Source: Triparma columacea (Eukaryota; Sar; Bolidophyceae; Parmales; Triparmaceae). From it: a stretch of DNA of 37,969 nucleotides. The notes under the pieces were generated by a model, which saw only the letters and a program-made list of their open reading frames with translations, had not been told where the DNA came from and searched no databases. The position numbers and the translations under genes were made by a program. The DNA is taken from the NCBI GenBank assembly GCA_030267965.1, contig BRYA01000780.1, forward strand, positions 6,270 through 44,238. The letters run 5' to 3'. Numbering within the stretch: the stretch's first letter is position 1; every line of letters begins with the position of its first letter. Of this stretch, positions 27,694-36,793 are shown piece by piece.

Positions 27694-28711
27694 ATGAAGG
27701 TTAACTGCTACGAAATGACGCTCGTTCTCGGTGGGAGCGCTTCGTCTTCAACTGGATGCCCCCTTAAGCTCAAAGAGTACGAGCCTGCGCATCGAACAAA
27801 GGAATGTGATGCAGTCGTGGAGGCCGACCTTGACACTCAGGCATCTTACCCACTTGAAACCAAGGAGTGCGACCCTTTTGGAGAAGAGTTCGTTCAGTCT
27901 TGGAACGTTACGCCTATTGAGGTGTTCATTTCTAACCAGTCAGGCGAGGACTGTTGGTGCTACGTATTTGTAGACGGCGAGAAGGACAAGGGGATGCACA
28001 ATTTGTCGGCGGGGGAGTCTAAGACTATTCGGGGATTTACTAACGACGACGGCAGCGTTCGTGAGATCCTCTTTTCTCGTCCTCGGCTATTGAAGAAGGA
28101 TGAGGATATTCAGGAGCCGACAGAGTTCGAAAAGGTAAGTAAGTGAGGGGGTAAGGTGAACTCAAGTTCTCCGGAACACGTTGAAGTATCTCTTCCAAGT
28201 GTGTAACTCGATTCGTCGTCATCGTCCGTCCACTCTCAATCCACTTACTTTTCCAACACTTCAGTTCGAGGTCGGGTCCATTCGGGTCGATTTTCATCGT
28301 GTTACCTCGAAGACCAACTACACTGATCACGGGAGGGGTGGTGGAGGCATCGTGACGCATTCGGAGTCTTTCGAAGGCGCGAACAAGAAGCTCGCATCTA
28401 AGGCCAAGGTCGGCGCGACGGCTAGGCCGGGAAAGACCCTGTTAGCCAAGAAGTCGCAGGCACCGTCAAAGCATCAGGGTCCTCGGCAGATGACGACTTG
28501 GCACTTCGACACACAGAAGGCTACCGAGACGATAAGGATTCGCTATGCGATGAAGGAGGCGTTGCTCAAAGACGGCGTCGTCACTGCTCCGCTTCTTCCT
28601 CAGGGCGACAGCAAGAAGGGAGTAAAGGCGCAGGGTCAGGTGCTCTGTGGTGATGATGGGGATGAGGGTGAGGATGAGGAGGACGGCGGTGAAATTATTG
28701 ATTTGTGTTAG
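27694..28711 (+). CDS. Unrecognised two-exon protein, faintly DUF7918-like
   Basis: Exons 27694-28134 and 28265-28711 joined in phase 0; 295 aa. The donor is AAG-GTAAGT and the acceptor is CACTTCAG. The first part (residues about 60-165) looks beta-rich, with WCYVFVDGEKDKGMHNL and, across the join, EKFEVGSIRVDFHRV. This order (a 'C/Y-V-F-V-D-G' strand then a closing 'G-x-I-x-V' strand) loosely recalls DUF7918, a family common in fungi; I would not rely on it. Residues about 170-235 are Lys/Gly/Ala-rich and disordered, followed by TTWHFDTQKATETIRIRYA. The tail is very acidic (DGDEGEDEEDGGEIIDLC). It lies between the two LRR gene copies, and divergently from copy 1. ATG 27715 is an alternative start. 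Confidence 0.55.
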
Positions 28712-28807
28712 GTTGCATTTGGTGTGGTGTGGTGAGGATTAGGGTTCTGGTCCAGGGGACCAGGGGAGGACATTGATTTATTTGAGCCCAGAGTGAGCTT
28801 TTTAGTT

Positions 28808-30152
28808 ACAGAGAGGTTTATACAGAAGATGTAAGGGTTAGATGTTTAGTATCATATAAAACAATTGAACGATTGATTTATTAGCAAAGAGTAGTTTACA
28901 GATATTCCAGAATGACTCTCCACAAAACTTTCGGTATTTTCTCCCGTGTCTCAGTTGCCCTAAGCGGTGGTGCTTCAACTCCGTCCTGTCGCTTCCGCTT
29001 CAGACTGTCAGGTCCACTGGGTTGATTCTCACTGGGTTGATCCGTAACGTGATCCCAGGTTCCCTTGAGGCACAGCAGAGCGTTGACGCGTTCACGTATG
29101 CGGTGCCACCTGTAATGGAGAAGGTCCTCGACAGTCGACATATTTTGATCGGCAGCAGCAGAGATTAGGGCAGTGCAGTTCGAGAAGCAGTCTTCACCGA
29201 TGGAAATGTCAGGAGATAGAACGAGTTTCGTTAGGGCGGAGCAATCTCTGAAGACGGCATAGCCAATATACGTCACTGAGTCCGGGATGGTGATGGCCGC
29301 GAGAGAGGAGCAATAATGGAAGGCGTAAGATTCAATCGTCGTCACTCCGTCTGGAATTGTGATGACCGTGAGGGAGGAGCATCCATTGAAGGCGGATTTC
29401 TCAATCGTTGTCACTCCGTCAGGAATGGTGACGGCCGTGAGGGAGGAGCATCTCCAGAAGGCGCATTCGCCAATCGTTGTCACTCCGTCCGGGATGGTGA
29501 TGGCCGTAAGAGAGGAGCATCCTTGGAAGGCGCCCTCGCCAATTGTAGTCACTGAGTCCGGGATGGTGATGGCCGTGAGGGAGGTGCAGTCGTTGAAGGC
29601 ATAACTGCCAATCGTTGTAACTCCGTCTGGGATGGTGATGGCCGTGAGGGAGGAGCATCCTCGGAAGGCGTAATCGCCAATCGAGGTCACTCCGTCCGGG
29701 ATGGTGATGGCTGCGAGAGATGAACATCCAGAGAAGGCGTAATAGCCAATCGTCGTCATAGAGTCCGGGATGGTGATGGTTGTGAGGGAGTCGCATCCGA
29801 AGAAGGCGTTCTTGCCAATCGACGTCACTCCCTTTGCAAAAGTCACCTCTGAGAGTTCATGATCATCAATGAATGTCTCTATGCCAGTGTACACTGCTGA
29901 GTTGGGCATTGTGGGAAGGATGAAAGTAATAGTCCTGACAGCGCTTGAGCTAGAGTATGCTGGGGTATGGCGCGAATAATGATTAGATGGAGAGGAGGAG
30001 AGTGAAAGTTAAGGGATTTGGCGATGTAGTTTTTTGAGGACCAAATTTATACTAAAGCCTGCAATTTTTTTAGATTTGGTGTAAATATTAGTATCGTTGT
30101 TGATATTGGTAAGAGTTTGTGGTTTGTAAAAAGTCGCTAAATCCTAAAATAC
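28808..30152 (-). repeat. Copy 2 of the direct duplication carrying a BspA-LRR gene
   Basis: Second copy of the unit described at 26439-27640. It includes the shared 3' flank (CATATAAAACAATTGAACG) and the shared 5' flank (GGGAAGGATGAAAGTA, then GCTTGAGCTAGAGTATGC). It is about 140 bp longer, consistent with two extra 69-bp units. Confidence 0.85.
28896..29909 (-). CDS. BspA-type leucine-rich-repeat protein, copy 2
   Basis: A single-exon gene, 337 aa, paralogous to 26530-27396. It has nine full 23-residue LRR_5 repeats (residues about 24-230) plus a degenerate tenth, two more than copy 1. The positions facing outward (the xx after TIG, and between AF and C) vary most: KNAFFGC, YYAFSGC, DYAFRGC, SYAFNDC, EGAFQGC. 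The frame of conserved Ile/Leu/Cys is fixed. The C-terminal region is shared (RVNALLCLKGTWDHV, then KRKRQDGVEAPPLRATETRE, then KIPKVLWRVILEYL), with a short insert (DQPSENQPSGPDSL). The DNA repeats also give open antisense frames, which I treat as shadows. Function is presumed to be protein binding in cytosol or nucleus. Confidence 0.88.
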   Translation of the reverse strand: MPNSAVYTGIETFIDDHELSEVTFAKGVTSIGKNAFFGCDSLTTITIPDSMTTIGYYAFSGCSSLAAITIPDGVTSIGDYAFRGCSSLTAITIPDGVTTIGSYAFNDCTSLTAITIPDSVTTIGEGAFQGCSSLTAITIPDGVTTIGECAFWRCSSLTAVTIPDGVTTIEKSAFNGCSSLTVITIPDGVTTIESYAFHYCSSLAAITIPDSVTYIGYAVFRDCSALTKLVLSPDISIGEDCFSNCTALISAAADQNMSTVEDLLHYRWHRIRERVNALLCLKGTWDHVTDQPSENQPSGPDSLKRKRQDGVEAPPLRATETREKIPKVLWRVILEYL

Positions 30153-30553
30153 AGATAAAATACACACTTTCTTTGCTCCGTTGCCTCATTTTCTGTCTTT
30201 CTAAAACCCCATTCATTCTCTCATTTCTTCACCAAATAAATATTTGGAACGCTTCCTTCATCATTTATTAACCACTTTGTATCATTACAATCGCCTAAAG
30301 TAGTTGAAAGTAAAATTCAACCCATCTTATTTCCTCATCCCGACGAGGCTGTTTGCTTTTACCCACAATACTCCTCAAATACTACTCTTTGTCCACAAAT
30401 ACGACCGAATACTCTACAGTCAACTACTGCACTCTACTCATACGAGACTTCTCTCTCTTTCTCTCTCCTTCTCTTTTCTCCTCCTCGCTTCCTCACCTTC
30501 CTGCCGAGGTCACACTTTTATCAAATAATTGCTCTAGAAAGGCCTGGTTCGCG
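29910..30553. promoter_or_regulatory. 644-bp divergent intergenic region
   Basis: Holds the 5' flank of LRR copy 2 (duplicated up to about 30152), then unique AT-rich sequence (30150-30330), then a pyrimidine-rich stretch with CTCTCT runs (30440-30500) before ATG 30554. The plus frame of the next gene stays open upstream of its ATG to about 30353 but has no earlier ATG. No separate gene is seen. Confidence 0.45.
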
Positions 30554-31393
30554 ATGGTCAGGATTTTCACCGTGGAGCGCGGCCTCTTCATGGGCGGCTG
30601 GGGCGACCGCCGAGGCAGCGTAGCCGCCGTCGGTGTGTGCGAGCATAGCGACATGTCGCTCCAAAAAATTGTCGCCGACGCACCGTCCTTCTTCGGTGGG
30701 GAAAACCGCAAGGTTTGCCGTGTCGAGTCGACTATCACCGGCGGCTCCATGATGACGCAGCAAAGACGCACGCTCGAGCTGGTGAGCGGCGGGTCCCCGC
30801 CTGAATTGCCGGGAGGCGTGAGATTACAAGCCGTCGGGAAACCCGAGCCAGAGCCGAGAGTGTCGCTCGGGACGCTCTCCTTCAATAATGGCAGTGTGCC
30901 GTACTTGAAGCTGCCTGGCAGCGCTCCTCACAATTACATCATTGAGGAGCCCAACGGGTCTGGCAGTACGACTCGCTACGTCGCGCGGCGCACCAAGTCT
31001 CTACTTTTCCAAGAGCAATGGGCTCTCGAGGGTAGCACTTACGCTGATCCTTCCACATCCGCAACCTGGACGTGGGTGGACGGCGATAAAGCAAACCCGG
31101 ACGAGAGTGGTCGCGAGAGGGACAAGCCGACCGACTCGTGGGTGCTCTTTGCCATCAAGGACCCGCAGGGCGCGATCGCGGCTAAGGTCTGGATGCTACC
31201 GGCCATTAAGGATAACGTGGGGATGACGAGTCCCACGCGCCTCGGCAAAGGCTACTACGCGATTGAGATGGGCCCGGGGGATTCGTACGGTGCGCGAATG
31301 GAGGCGAACTGTCTGCCACGCGCGCTGCTCTTCAGCCTCGCGATGCTTCACTCGTATGAGTACGACAAGAGCACTTGGTTGGCTGGGAATTGA
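30554..31393 (+). CDS. Unrecognised 279-residue protein
   Basis: A frame from ATG 30554 to TGA at 31391-31393; 279 aa. The frame extends upstream without an ATG, so this start is the first possible. I recognise no family with confidence. The N-terminus has MVRIFTVERGLFMGGWGDRR. Middle strands look amphipathic and beta-rich (HNYIIEEPNGSG, TTRYVARRTKSLLF, SATWTWVDGD). The C-terminal part (SWVLFAIKDPQGAIAAKVWM, LPRALLFSLAMLHSYEYD) might fit a LURP/scramblase-like or tubby-like barrel ending in a buried helix, but the signature residues are not clear. GC and codon use match neighbours that are certain genes. No leader or membrane segment is evident. Confidence 0.55.
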   Translation: MVRIFTVERGLFMGGWGDRRGSVAAVGVCEHSDMSLQKIVADAPSFFGGENRKVCRVESTITGGSMMTQQRRTLELVSGGSPPELPGGVRLQAVGKPEPEPRVSLGTLSFNNGSVPYLKLPGSAPHNYIIEEPNGSGSTTRYVARRTKSLLFQEQWALEGSTYADPSTSATWTWVDGDKANPDESGRERDKPTDSWVLFAIKDPQGAIAAKVWMLPAIKDNVGMTSPTRLGKGYYAIEMGPGDSYGARMEANCLPRALLFSLAMLHSYEYDKSTWLAGN

Positions 31394-32015
31394 AATGTGG
31401 GAGAGGGGAGCGACTTGTAGAGGCCGCAGTCCAGTGACCGCAGCGGTATGTTTTAAGTCCCCCCTGAGGCGTGAGAACGGTCGGTCGGCGGGGGACGGCG
31501 CGGGTCGGGTGAGGTCCGAGGAGGAGATAAGTTCAAGGTTGGTGGTGACTGTGATATGTGAAATCTACGAATATTATTTCTGATTTCATGAGTCTAGTTC
31601 CGAAAATAAAAGAGTGTTTAGAGTGTTTAGAGTGCGTGATCTACTCTGGGCTGGCGCAGCGTGAATAGGAGATAGAAGAATAACTGAATAACTGAATAAC
31701 ATGGCTGTGAGCCAGCCAATGCAACAAAATATACTCGCAATCTCTATCCCACAAACCAAGCGAAACAATCAGCAAGACGACAAGAGAACCGAGTCGCATG
31801 GTTGCTTCTGTTGCTATGCTTAGTCGCAACTTCGTCGCAACTATTACCCCCTTTTGGGAATTTTTCATTTTGTGAATTTGTTGGGAATTATTCTCCTTCC
31901 TCACCCTTTTCCTTCCTCATCCTTCTCTCATCCTTCTCTCTTCCTCCTTCTTCCTAAGCCCCAAACACCCAACCCCTTACACCTAACCACCCCTTATCCA
32001 AACATCTCACTACAA
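31394..32015. other. 622-bp intergenic region
   Basis: Between two plus-strand genes. The left half (to about 31580) is GC-rich and is probably 3' UTR. It is followed by short direct repeats (GTGTTTAGA twice at 31613-31632; AACTGAAT twice at 31682-31696). The right half (31880-32000) is strongly C/T-rich, the likely promoter and leader of the next gene. Short minus-strand frames here (for example one with an MRLGSLVVLLIVSLGL leader) are not supported as genes. Confidence 0.45.
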
Positions 32016-33077
32016 ATGACTAGAACTCTTAGAAATACCATGATAATAGGGGCAATCATTATAACTACATCAAACTACCCGAAAACTGCAACATCATTCT
32101 CCTTTAATCCAACCTCTCTATCAAATTCACACTCCTTACACTCCTCCACCACCTCTTCCTTATACTCCACCACCACCTCCCCCACCACCTCGAATTCCAC
32201 CTCCTTAAAGAATCTAAACATCCTAATCCCCTGTTACAACGAGTGTGACCGTCTCCCACCCTTCCTTTCAACTTTCCTAATCCCAACCTCTTCCCCTTCC
32301 CCCGTGTCCTGGGTGAAGTCATGTTACAATAAGATAACCGTAACAGTAATAGACGATTTCTCAACCGACGATACCATGCTGACGGCCTCGTCGTTTAGAC
32401 AAGAATTTGAGGAAGCTGGTTACGAATATAGTGTAATAAGAACGTCCCCTCCCCCCCCCACCGTGTTTCCGTCCGGTCGTGAAGGAGTACATAGGGGGGA
32501 GGGTTCTGGTAAATTCTCAGCTCTCCTATCTGGCTTAAGATCAATACCGTCAATGGAGGTAGGTCCGGTTATTATGGTAGACGGTGATAACAGCGTTTCG
32601 TTCACGCAAATATGCTCGCACCTTAAATCCTCCGTTGAGCTTGTGGAGGGGTCGTCTTCAACCGGGAGGTGGGCTGTTACTGGGTATAGGGTTGGTGGAG
32701 GTAGCATTAAAAGGAGGGTACTCAGGGCGGGATTCAGGGGTCTCGTGAACACCCTCTTCCCAGGACTTTCAGGGCTGGATAGTCAGAGCGGTTTGAAGGT
32801 ATACGGTTGTTCTAACTTTGCAATCTCGTGCCTTTCGGGAGTGGGGGGATGGGGGGGTGACGTTGAGGTTCTTCATAACGCCAAGGTTAAGTTGGAGGGG
32901 AAGGTGGGGACGGTTGAGGTGGAGTGGAGAGACGTTGAGGGGGGGACACTTATGGGGAGGGGGTGGGGGAAAAGGGCGAAGGATATGGCGGGGGAGGTTA
33001 CTAGACTCAGGATCAAAACACTACTAGGGGGCAGGGGAGGAAGGGAGGAAGAGGTAGGGACGAGTAGGGAAAGCTAA
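32016..33077 (+). CDS. GT2-family glycosyltransferase, ALG5/DPM1-like, with plastid-type leader
   Basis: A single exon, 353 aa from ATG 32016. Residues 1-30 make a signal peptide (MIIGAIIITTSNYPKTATS), followed by F-S-F-N-P: phenylalanine at the likely cleavage site, then a Ser/Thr-rich transit-like stretch to about 70. The GT2 domain begins at about 72 (LNILIPCYNECDRLPPFL), with VIDDFSTDDT (about 107-116), then GSGKFSALLSGLRS, and the DxD-like motif VDGDN (D189, D191). It ends in the ALG5-type pattern: RAGFRGLVNTLFPGL, then SGLDSQSGLKVYG (compare D-x-Q-x-G in dolichyl-phosphate glucosyltransferases), DVEVLHNAK, and VEVEWRDVEGGTL. ALG5 makes dolichyl-phosphate glucose at the ER. It normally has one N-terminal anchor, so the leader here could be either an ER anchor or a plastid signal. 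Confidence 0.83.
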   Translation: MTRTLRNTMIIGAIIITTSNYPKTATSFSFNPTSLSNSHSLHSSTTSSLYSTTTSPTTSNSTSLKNLNILIPCYNECDRLPPFLSTFLIPTSSPSPVSWVKSCYNKITVTVIDDFSTDDTMLTASSFRQEFEEAGYEYSVIRTSPPPPTVFPSGREGVHRGEGSGKFSALLSGLRSIPSMEVGPVIMVDGDNSVSFTQICSHLKSSVELVEGSSSTGRWAVTGYRVGGGSIKRRVLRAGFRGLVNTLFPGLSGLDSQSGLKVYGCSNFAISCLSGVGGWGGDVEVLHNAKVKLEGKVGTVEVEWRDVEGGTLMGRGWGKRAKDMAGEVTRLRIKTLLGGRGGREEEVGTSRES

Positions 33078-33236
33078 GTGTGTGTCGCGTGTGCGTGTGG
33101 ATATATATATTTTGTTGTAAGTTGATCAATTCTCTTTTTCTTATGTCACCCTTCTCTTTTCCAACTTCCAAAAATGTCCACCCTCGTCTTTAACAAGCCG
33201 GCACCCTCCCCCCCCCCAATCCCCCCAATATTAATC

Positions 33237-35882
33237 TTAAAAGCTAGGCGGCTCCTCACCCTCGTCACCCTGCTGTTCCTCAACAGCTAGGACTGCGCTC
33301 TCTACCTTCACACCGCAGCTCGGGCACTTCATGACACCGCCGCTGTTGGGGGGGGGGGGGAGGGTATTGTGTTAGCCAAGAATGTTGAAGTAGGTTGTGT
33401 GTTTTAATTAACGGTCGTAGATCCTCACCTTGTCCCCAGTAGTCCTCTCCCCCCCTCCTCTCCTCCTCCCTCTCCCTGTCCCCCCTCCTCTTCGATTTCC
33501 CTCCATCTTTTCTTCAGACAGCTCCCCATGAACATACACCCACACGGCCTTAGTTGCGTGTCCACTTCTCTACCCCCGCTTATCGCACACCTAACCTCTT
33601 GTTGTCCGTTGACACCTCCAACTGCTTCTCCCCCGGTAGCAGATGCACCGTCACCGGAAGGGTCGGTAACTGAAGAGTTAACTGGGTAAGGCGAGTAATG
33701 TGTATTCCACTGTCCGATAACGTCCCCCCCTTTACCCCTCTTCCTCCCTCCTCCTATGTTCAGCGTGAACTCCTGGCTTAAGGACTTCTGCATCTTTATC
33801 GGTAGCGCTAGGTTGGAGAGGTTCTCGTTGGACTTTGAGACGGATATTAAACCACGGGCGGCGAGATCGTCGTCTGATATGGAGATCTGGACGTTCTTCC
33901 TTTTCCTAGGGAGGGAGGGGGGTGTTTGTAAGTGTGTTGTTTGTAAGTGTGTGTGTGTGTGCGCGTGCGTGTGTGTGTTAAGTTTAAACTTCTCCCCTCC
34001 CCGTCGTCGGTAAACCCCCCCCCTTCCTTTCATCCCCCCCCCCCCTACACTTACCTTTCCCCCTCTCCTCTCCCTTCCCCCTTGGTCTCCTCATCGTCGA
34101 TGGTAAGTCCAACATCCTCCTGTGTAACATAGTCCCTCCCCTTCCTCGGTGGTTCCATCATATGATTGTTATTAGATTTACCCATCCCCCCTTCTTCTCC
34201 CCCGTCTTTCCCCACCTCTTCTCCCGTCCCATTACTACTACCACCTGTATCATCGTCGCCATGATTGTCAAAGAAAACCTCCAAAAAAGCATAGCTATCT
34301 TGTCTCCCCAAGCTCCCGCTACTCTTCACGTGCACAAGACTACCGCGGGAGGAGTTGGAGGCTAGGTTTGCTAGGGTTAAGTTGTTTATGGATTTCACGC
34401 CCGGGATCGCGGAACCTAGGGAGGCTAGGGATGATACGGAGGTGAAGAGTGGCCAAGTACCGGAACTGCTTTATTATTATGGGAAGAACCGGTGGTGTGT
34501 GTTTTGTGTGAGACGACAGAAGGCGCAAAAGAGGTTTTTAAAAGCGTCCGTATCCCCCCCCCCCATAATCAGTCACTTACCTTTGTCCCTCCTTCCCTCC
34601 CATCCCGTTACTCCCTCCCCCTCCTCCCTCTCTCCCTTTCCCTTTCCCCATCCCCTCATCTCCACCAGTAACCTTTCCCCCCTCCCCATTCCCCCCCCCC
34701 TCATCCCCGACCCTTAATTGCCCCTTAGTTAATGATCTCTCGAGAGAATCCTGTCTATCACTAGCCATCCTAACCAATTCCTGATCTCTCGTAAACAGCT
34801 CCATCAGCACCGCGTGGCTATCTGTCTTCACCATACCCGTACCCTGCCTGAAACCGTTCTGACCAGATGTGAATAAAGAGCCTTGGTTAGTATTACCCTC
34901 GACAAAATGCTGTGGATATCTCTGTTGTTGTCTTGCGTAATTACCGTACCCCCCACCCCCACCTCCGTACCCTCCCCCCTGCGTCGGTTGTCCGTTGTAG
35001 TTTTGTTGTTGCGCGTATCCACCGTTGTAGTGGTTGTGTCCACCCCCCTGCCCGAGCGGCCCCGGTTGTCCTTGGTAGTGCTGCCCACCTACGGGGACAC
35101 CTGGGGGGCCGGGGTTCTGCTGTGTGTAGGCAACGTAGGAGGGGTTGGGGTGGGTGGGGTAACCACCGGTGTACGAGGGGGGGTGGGAGGTGTGGGGATC
35201 GGAGGTGTGGGGGGCGGGAGGGGAGGGAGGACCTGGGTAAGAGGAGGGGGGGAGCTGACCGGACTCTGGGGAGGGGAGGAGACGGGGGGGACAAGGAGGC
35301 GGATTTTTAGAGTTAGTGTATATATTTTTGGGTTTGGAAGACAAACGTGGTTTGCACACGTTAGAGCTTGTCCCCCTCTTTTTCTGGGGGTCTTACCTAT
35401 CTGCTTTTTAAGCAAGGGCTTCCATATGCGCCTGCGTGCATTGGTGAACCAGTTCTTCAGCTGCTTCTTGTCGATCCCCGTGCGCTCCATGAGCATTGCC
35501 TGGTCTTGAGGGCTAGGGTAAGGGTGCCGGAAGTGCTCCGGGCTGGGGTGGTGGGTGGGGGTGGGGGTTGGAGTGAGTTTGGCAGTCGGGCTGTGGTCCG
35601 CAGGAGGAAACTGTTTGCCGCTCGGCGTCATTTCTCTCCTTGTTGGCTCTCCTTGGCGGCTTTCTTTTCTTTTCCTTTCCTTCCTTGCCTGCGTCCCTCA
35701 CTCTCTCTCTCTCTCTCCTCCTTCTCCTTCTCCCCTTTCTCTCACCTCATTAGCCATGACTTCAATATATCCACAGCCCCTGGAGGCAAGTCCCTCCTGC
35801 TCTTTGTTGCCTGGACGGCTGAGGGTTTCCTTGACGCTGTGCGTGAGGATGTAAGGATGGTTGATGAATCTGCGTCTGACAT
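33237..35882 (-). CDS. TALE homeodomain protein with RING-like C-terminus
   Basis: Six exons read from ATG 35882: 35882-35746, 35542-35397, 35265-34581, 34465-34055, 33905-33429 and 33342-33237; 653 aa. All joins are in frame. Joining exons 1 and 2 rebuilds the homeodomain: [18 protein letters not shown] then [18 protein letters not shown]. The PYP loop extension defines the TALE class, and helix 3 is [14 protein letters not shown] (domain about 29-91). Residues about 95-320 are Pro/Gly/Gln/Tyr-rich and disordered ([20 protein letters not shown]). An internal block about 460-510 is conserved-looking ([17 protein letters not shown]). The end resembles a RING finger split over exons 5 and 6: RCAIS (C566), [10 protein letters not shown] (C581, C583, C589), then KCPSCG (C625, C628). 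A serine replaces the second cysteine of a usual C-x2-C. TALE proteins bind DNA as transcription factors; an E3-like role is inferred. Confidence 0.85.
33947..33978. repeat. TG microsatellite in a homeodomain-gene intron
   Basis: A (GT)n run with GCGC and GCGT interruptions (about 32 bases), in the intron between exons 4 and 5 of the TALE gene. On the transcript it is CA-rich, close to the 3' acceptor. Confidence 0.9.
35701..35717. repeat. CT microsatellite in a homeodomain-gene intron
   Basis: Eight CT units in the intron between exons 1 and 2 of the TALE gene, close to the donor. On the transcript it is an AG-rich tract. Confidence 0.9.
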
Positions 35883-36793
35883 GGCTACACAATGGCCGTT
35901 GTGGTAGTAGTATTTGTTGTGTTGTTGTTGTGTTGTTGACTAGGTGTTTTAGATTAGGTGTTGTAGATGTAGAGGTGTAGAGGTGATGTTCGATTAGGTA
36001 GTGTCAGTGCTAATGTGATTATCTGTGATATTATAGGGGTGTGTAGGGGTATACAGAGGTAGTTAGAGATACACATATGTACATATATACAGTTATATCC
36101 GCACAAACATCCCCAATTGTCTAATTTATGTCTGACAAACACTCAGGGCGTCACGGAGAGATTTGTAGCTGAAAAATGAGCCATACAAACACTATTGTAC
36201 TACACACACCCCACAAACAAAGTACACTATAATACGCTCAAGCTACCTACATTTATAGCGAAATACCGCTAGTTTGGCCACTTTAGCTCACTGAAGGCGC
36301 TCAGTGCTGAACTGTGAAAAAAAAAGTTGTCAAGAGAAGGAAAGGAAAGGAACCATTTGAGAGATTATTGAAACAACAAGGACTGGACAAGTTGGAACCA
36401 ATACCATTTTAGACACACGACACACGACACCTTTTCAAGGAGCCGTGCTTCAAATATTTAAGCACAAGTGCTGTCTAAATAGAGGAAAGAAGACAAAAAC
36501 ATTCAAATCAAGCAGAAAATCCCAAAGACCACTCCCTTTTCTCGGAAGAAAACCAACAGAGAGACTTCTAATCTCTCTACCAATACATCCTTTCCACGTT
36601 CAAAATCTGAACAAAAAAGAATCCGCATAATAAGAATAACGATAGCGCGAGAATTAATCGCTGTAAAATAGAAACAGATTGAAAACTTGAGACATTCCCC
36701 CACCCCACTCGACTGGGGAGATAATAAAACCCTCCAGACATTCAAACGCCACCAAGTTAAATAGATCACAAACGCTTCACATAAAATAACACC
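35883..36793. promoter_or_regulatory. 911-bp divergent intergenic region
   Basis: The longest gene-free stretch, between the divergent TALE homeodomain and tRNA-methyltransferase genes. From the left: TTG repeats at about 35911-35938, GTAGATGTAGAGGTG-type repeats (35950-36000), AT-rich sequence with TATACA (36060-36100), a small inverted repeat AGCG-AAATAC-CGCT near 36258, an A-run at 36316-36325, and CACGACACACGACAC repeats at 36413-36430. It is AT-rich throughout. No tRNA or small RNA gene was recognised. Confidence 0.5.

Noticed and set aside
31586..31904. Possible small minus-strand secreted peptide gene
   Set aside because: A hydrophobic leader-like segment is present, but the sequence after it is short, repetitive and has no supporting signal.
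34883..35509. 208-codon plus-strand frame opposite the homeodomain gene
   Set aside because: Gly/Val-rich shadow of the Pro/Gly-rich disordered region on the minus strand.
35543..35631. ATG 35631 as the start of the homeodomain gene, with a Pro/Thr-rich N-terminus
   Set aside because: This part is intronic in the model that restores homeodomain helix 1; the alternative lacks that helix.
36240..36330. Possible tRNA or structured RNA around an inverted repeat
   Set aside because: Only a 4-bp stem; no cloverleaf or internal promoter boxes could be drawn.
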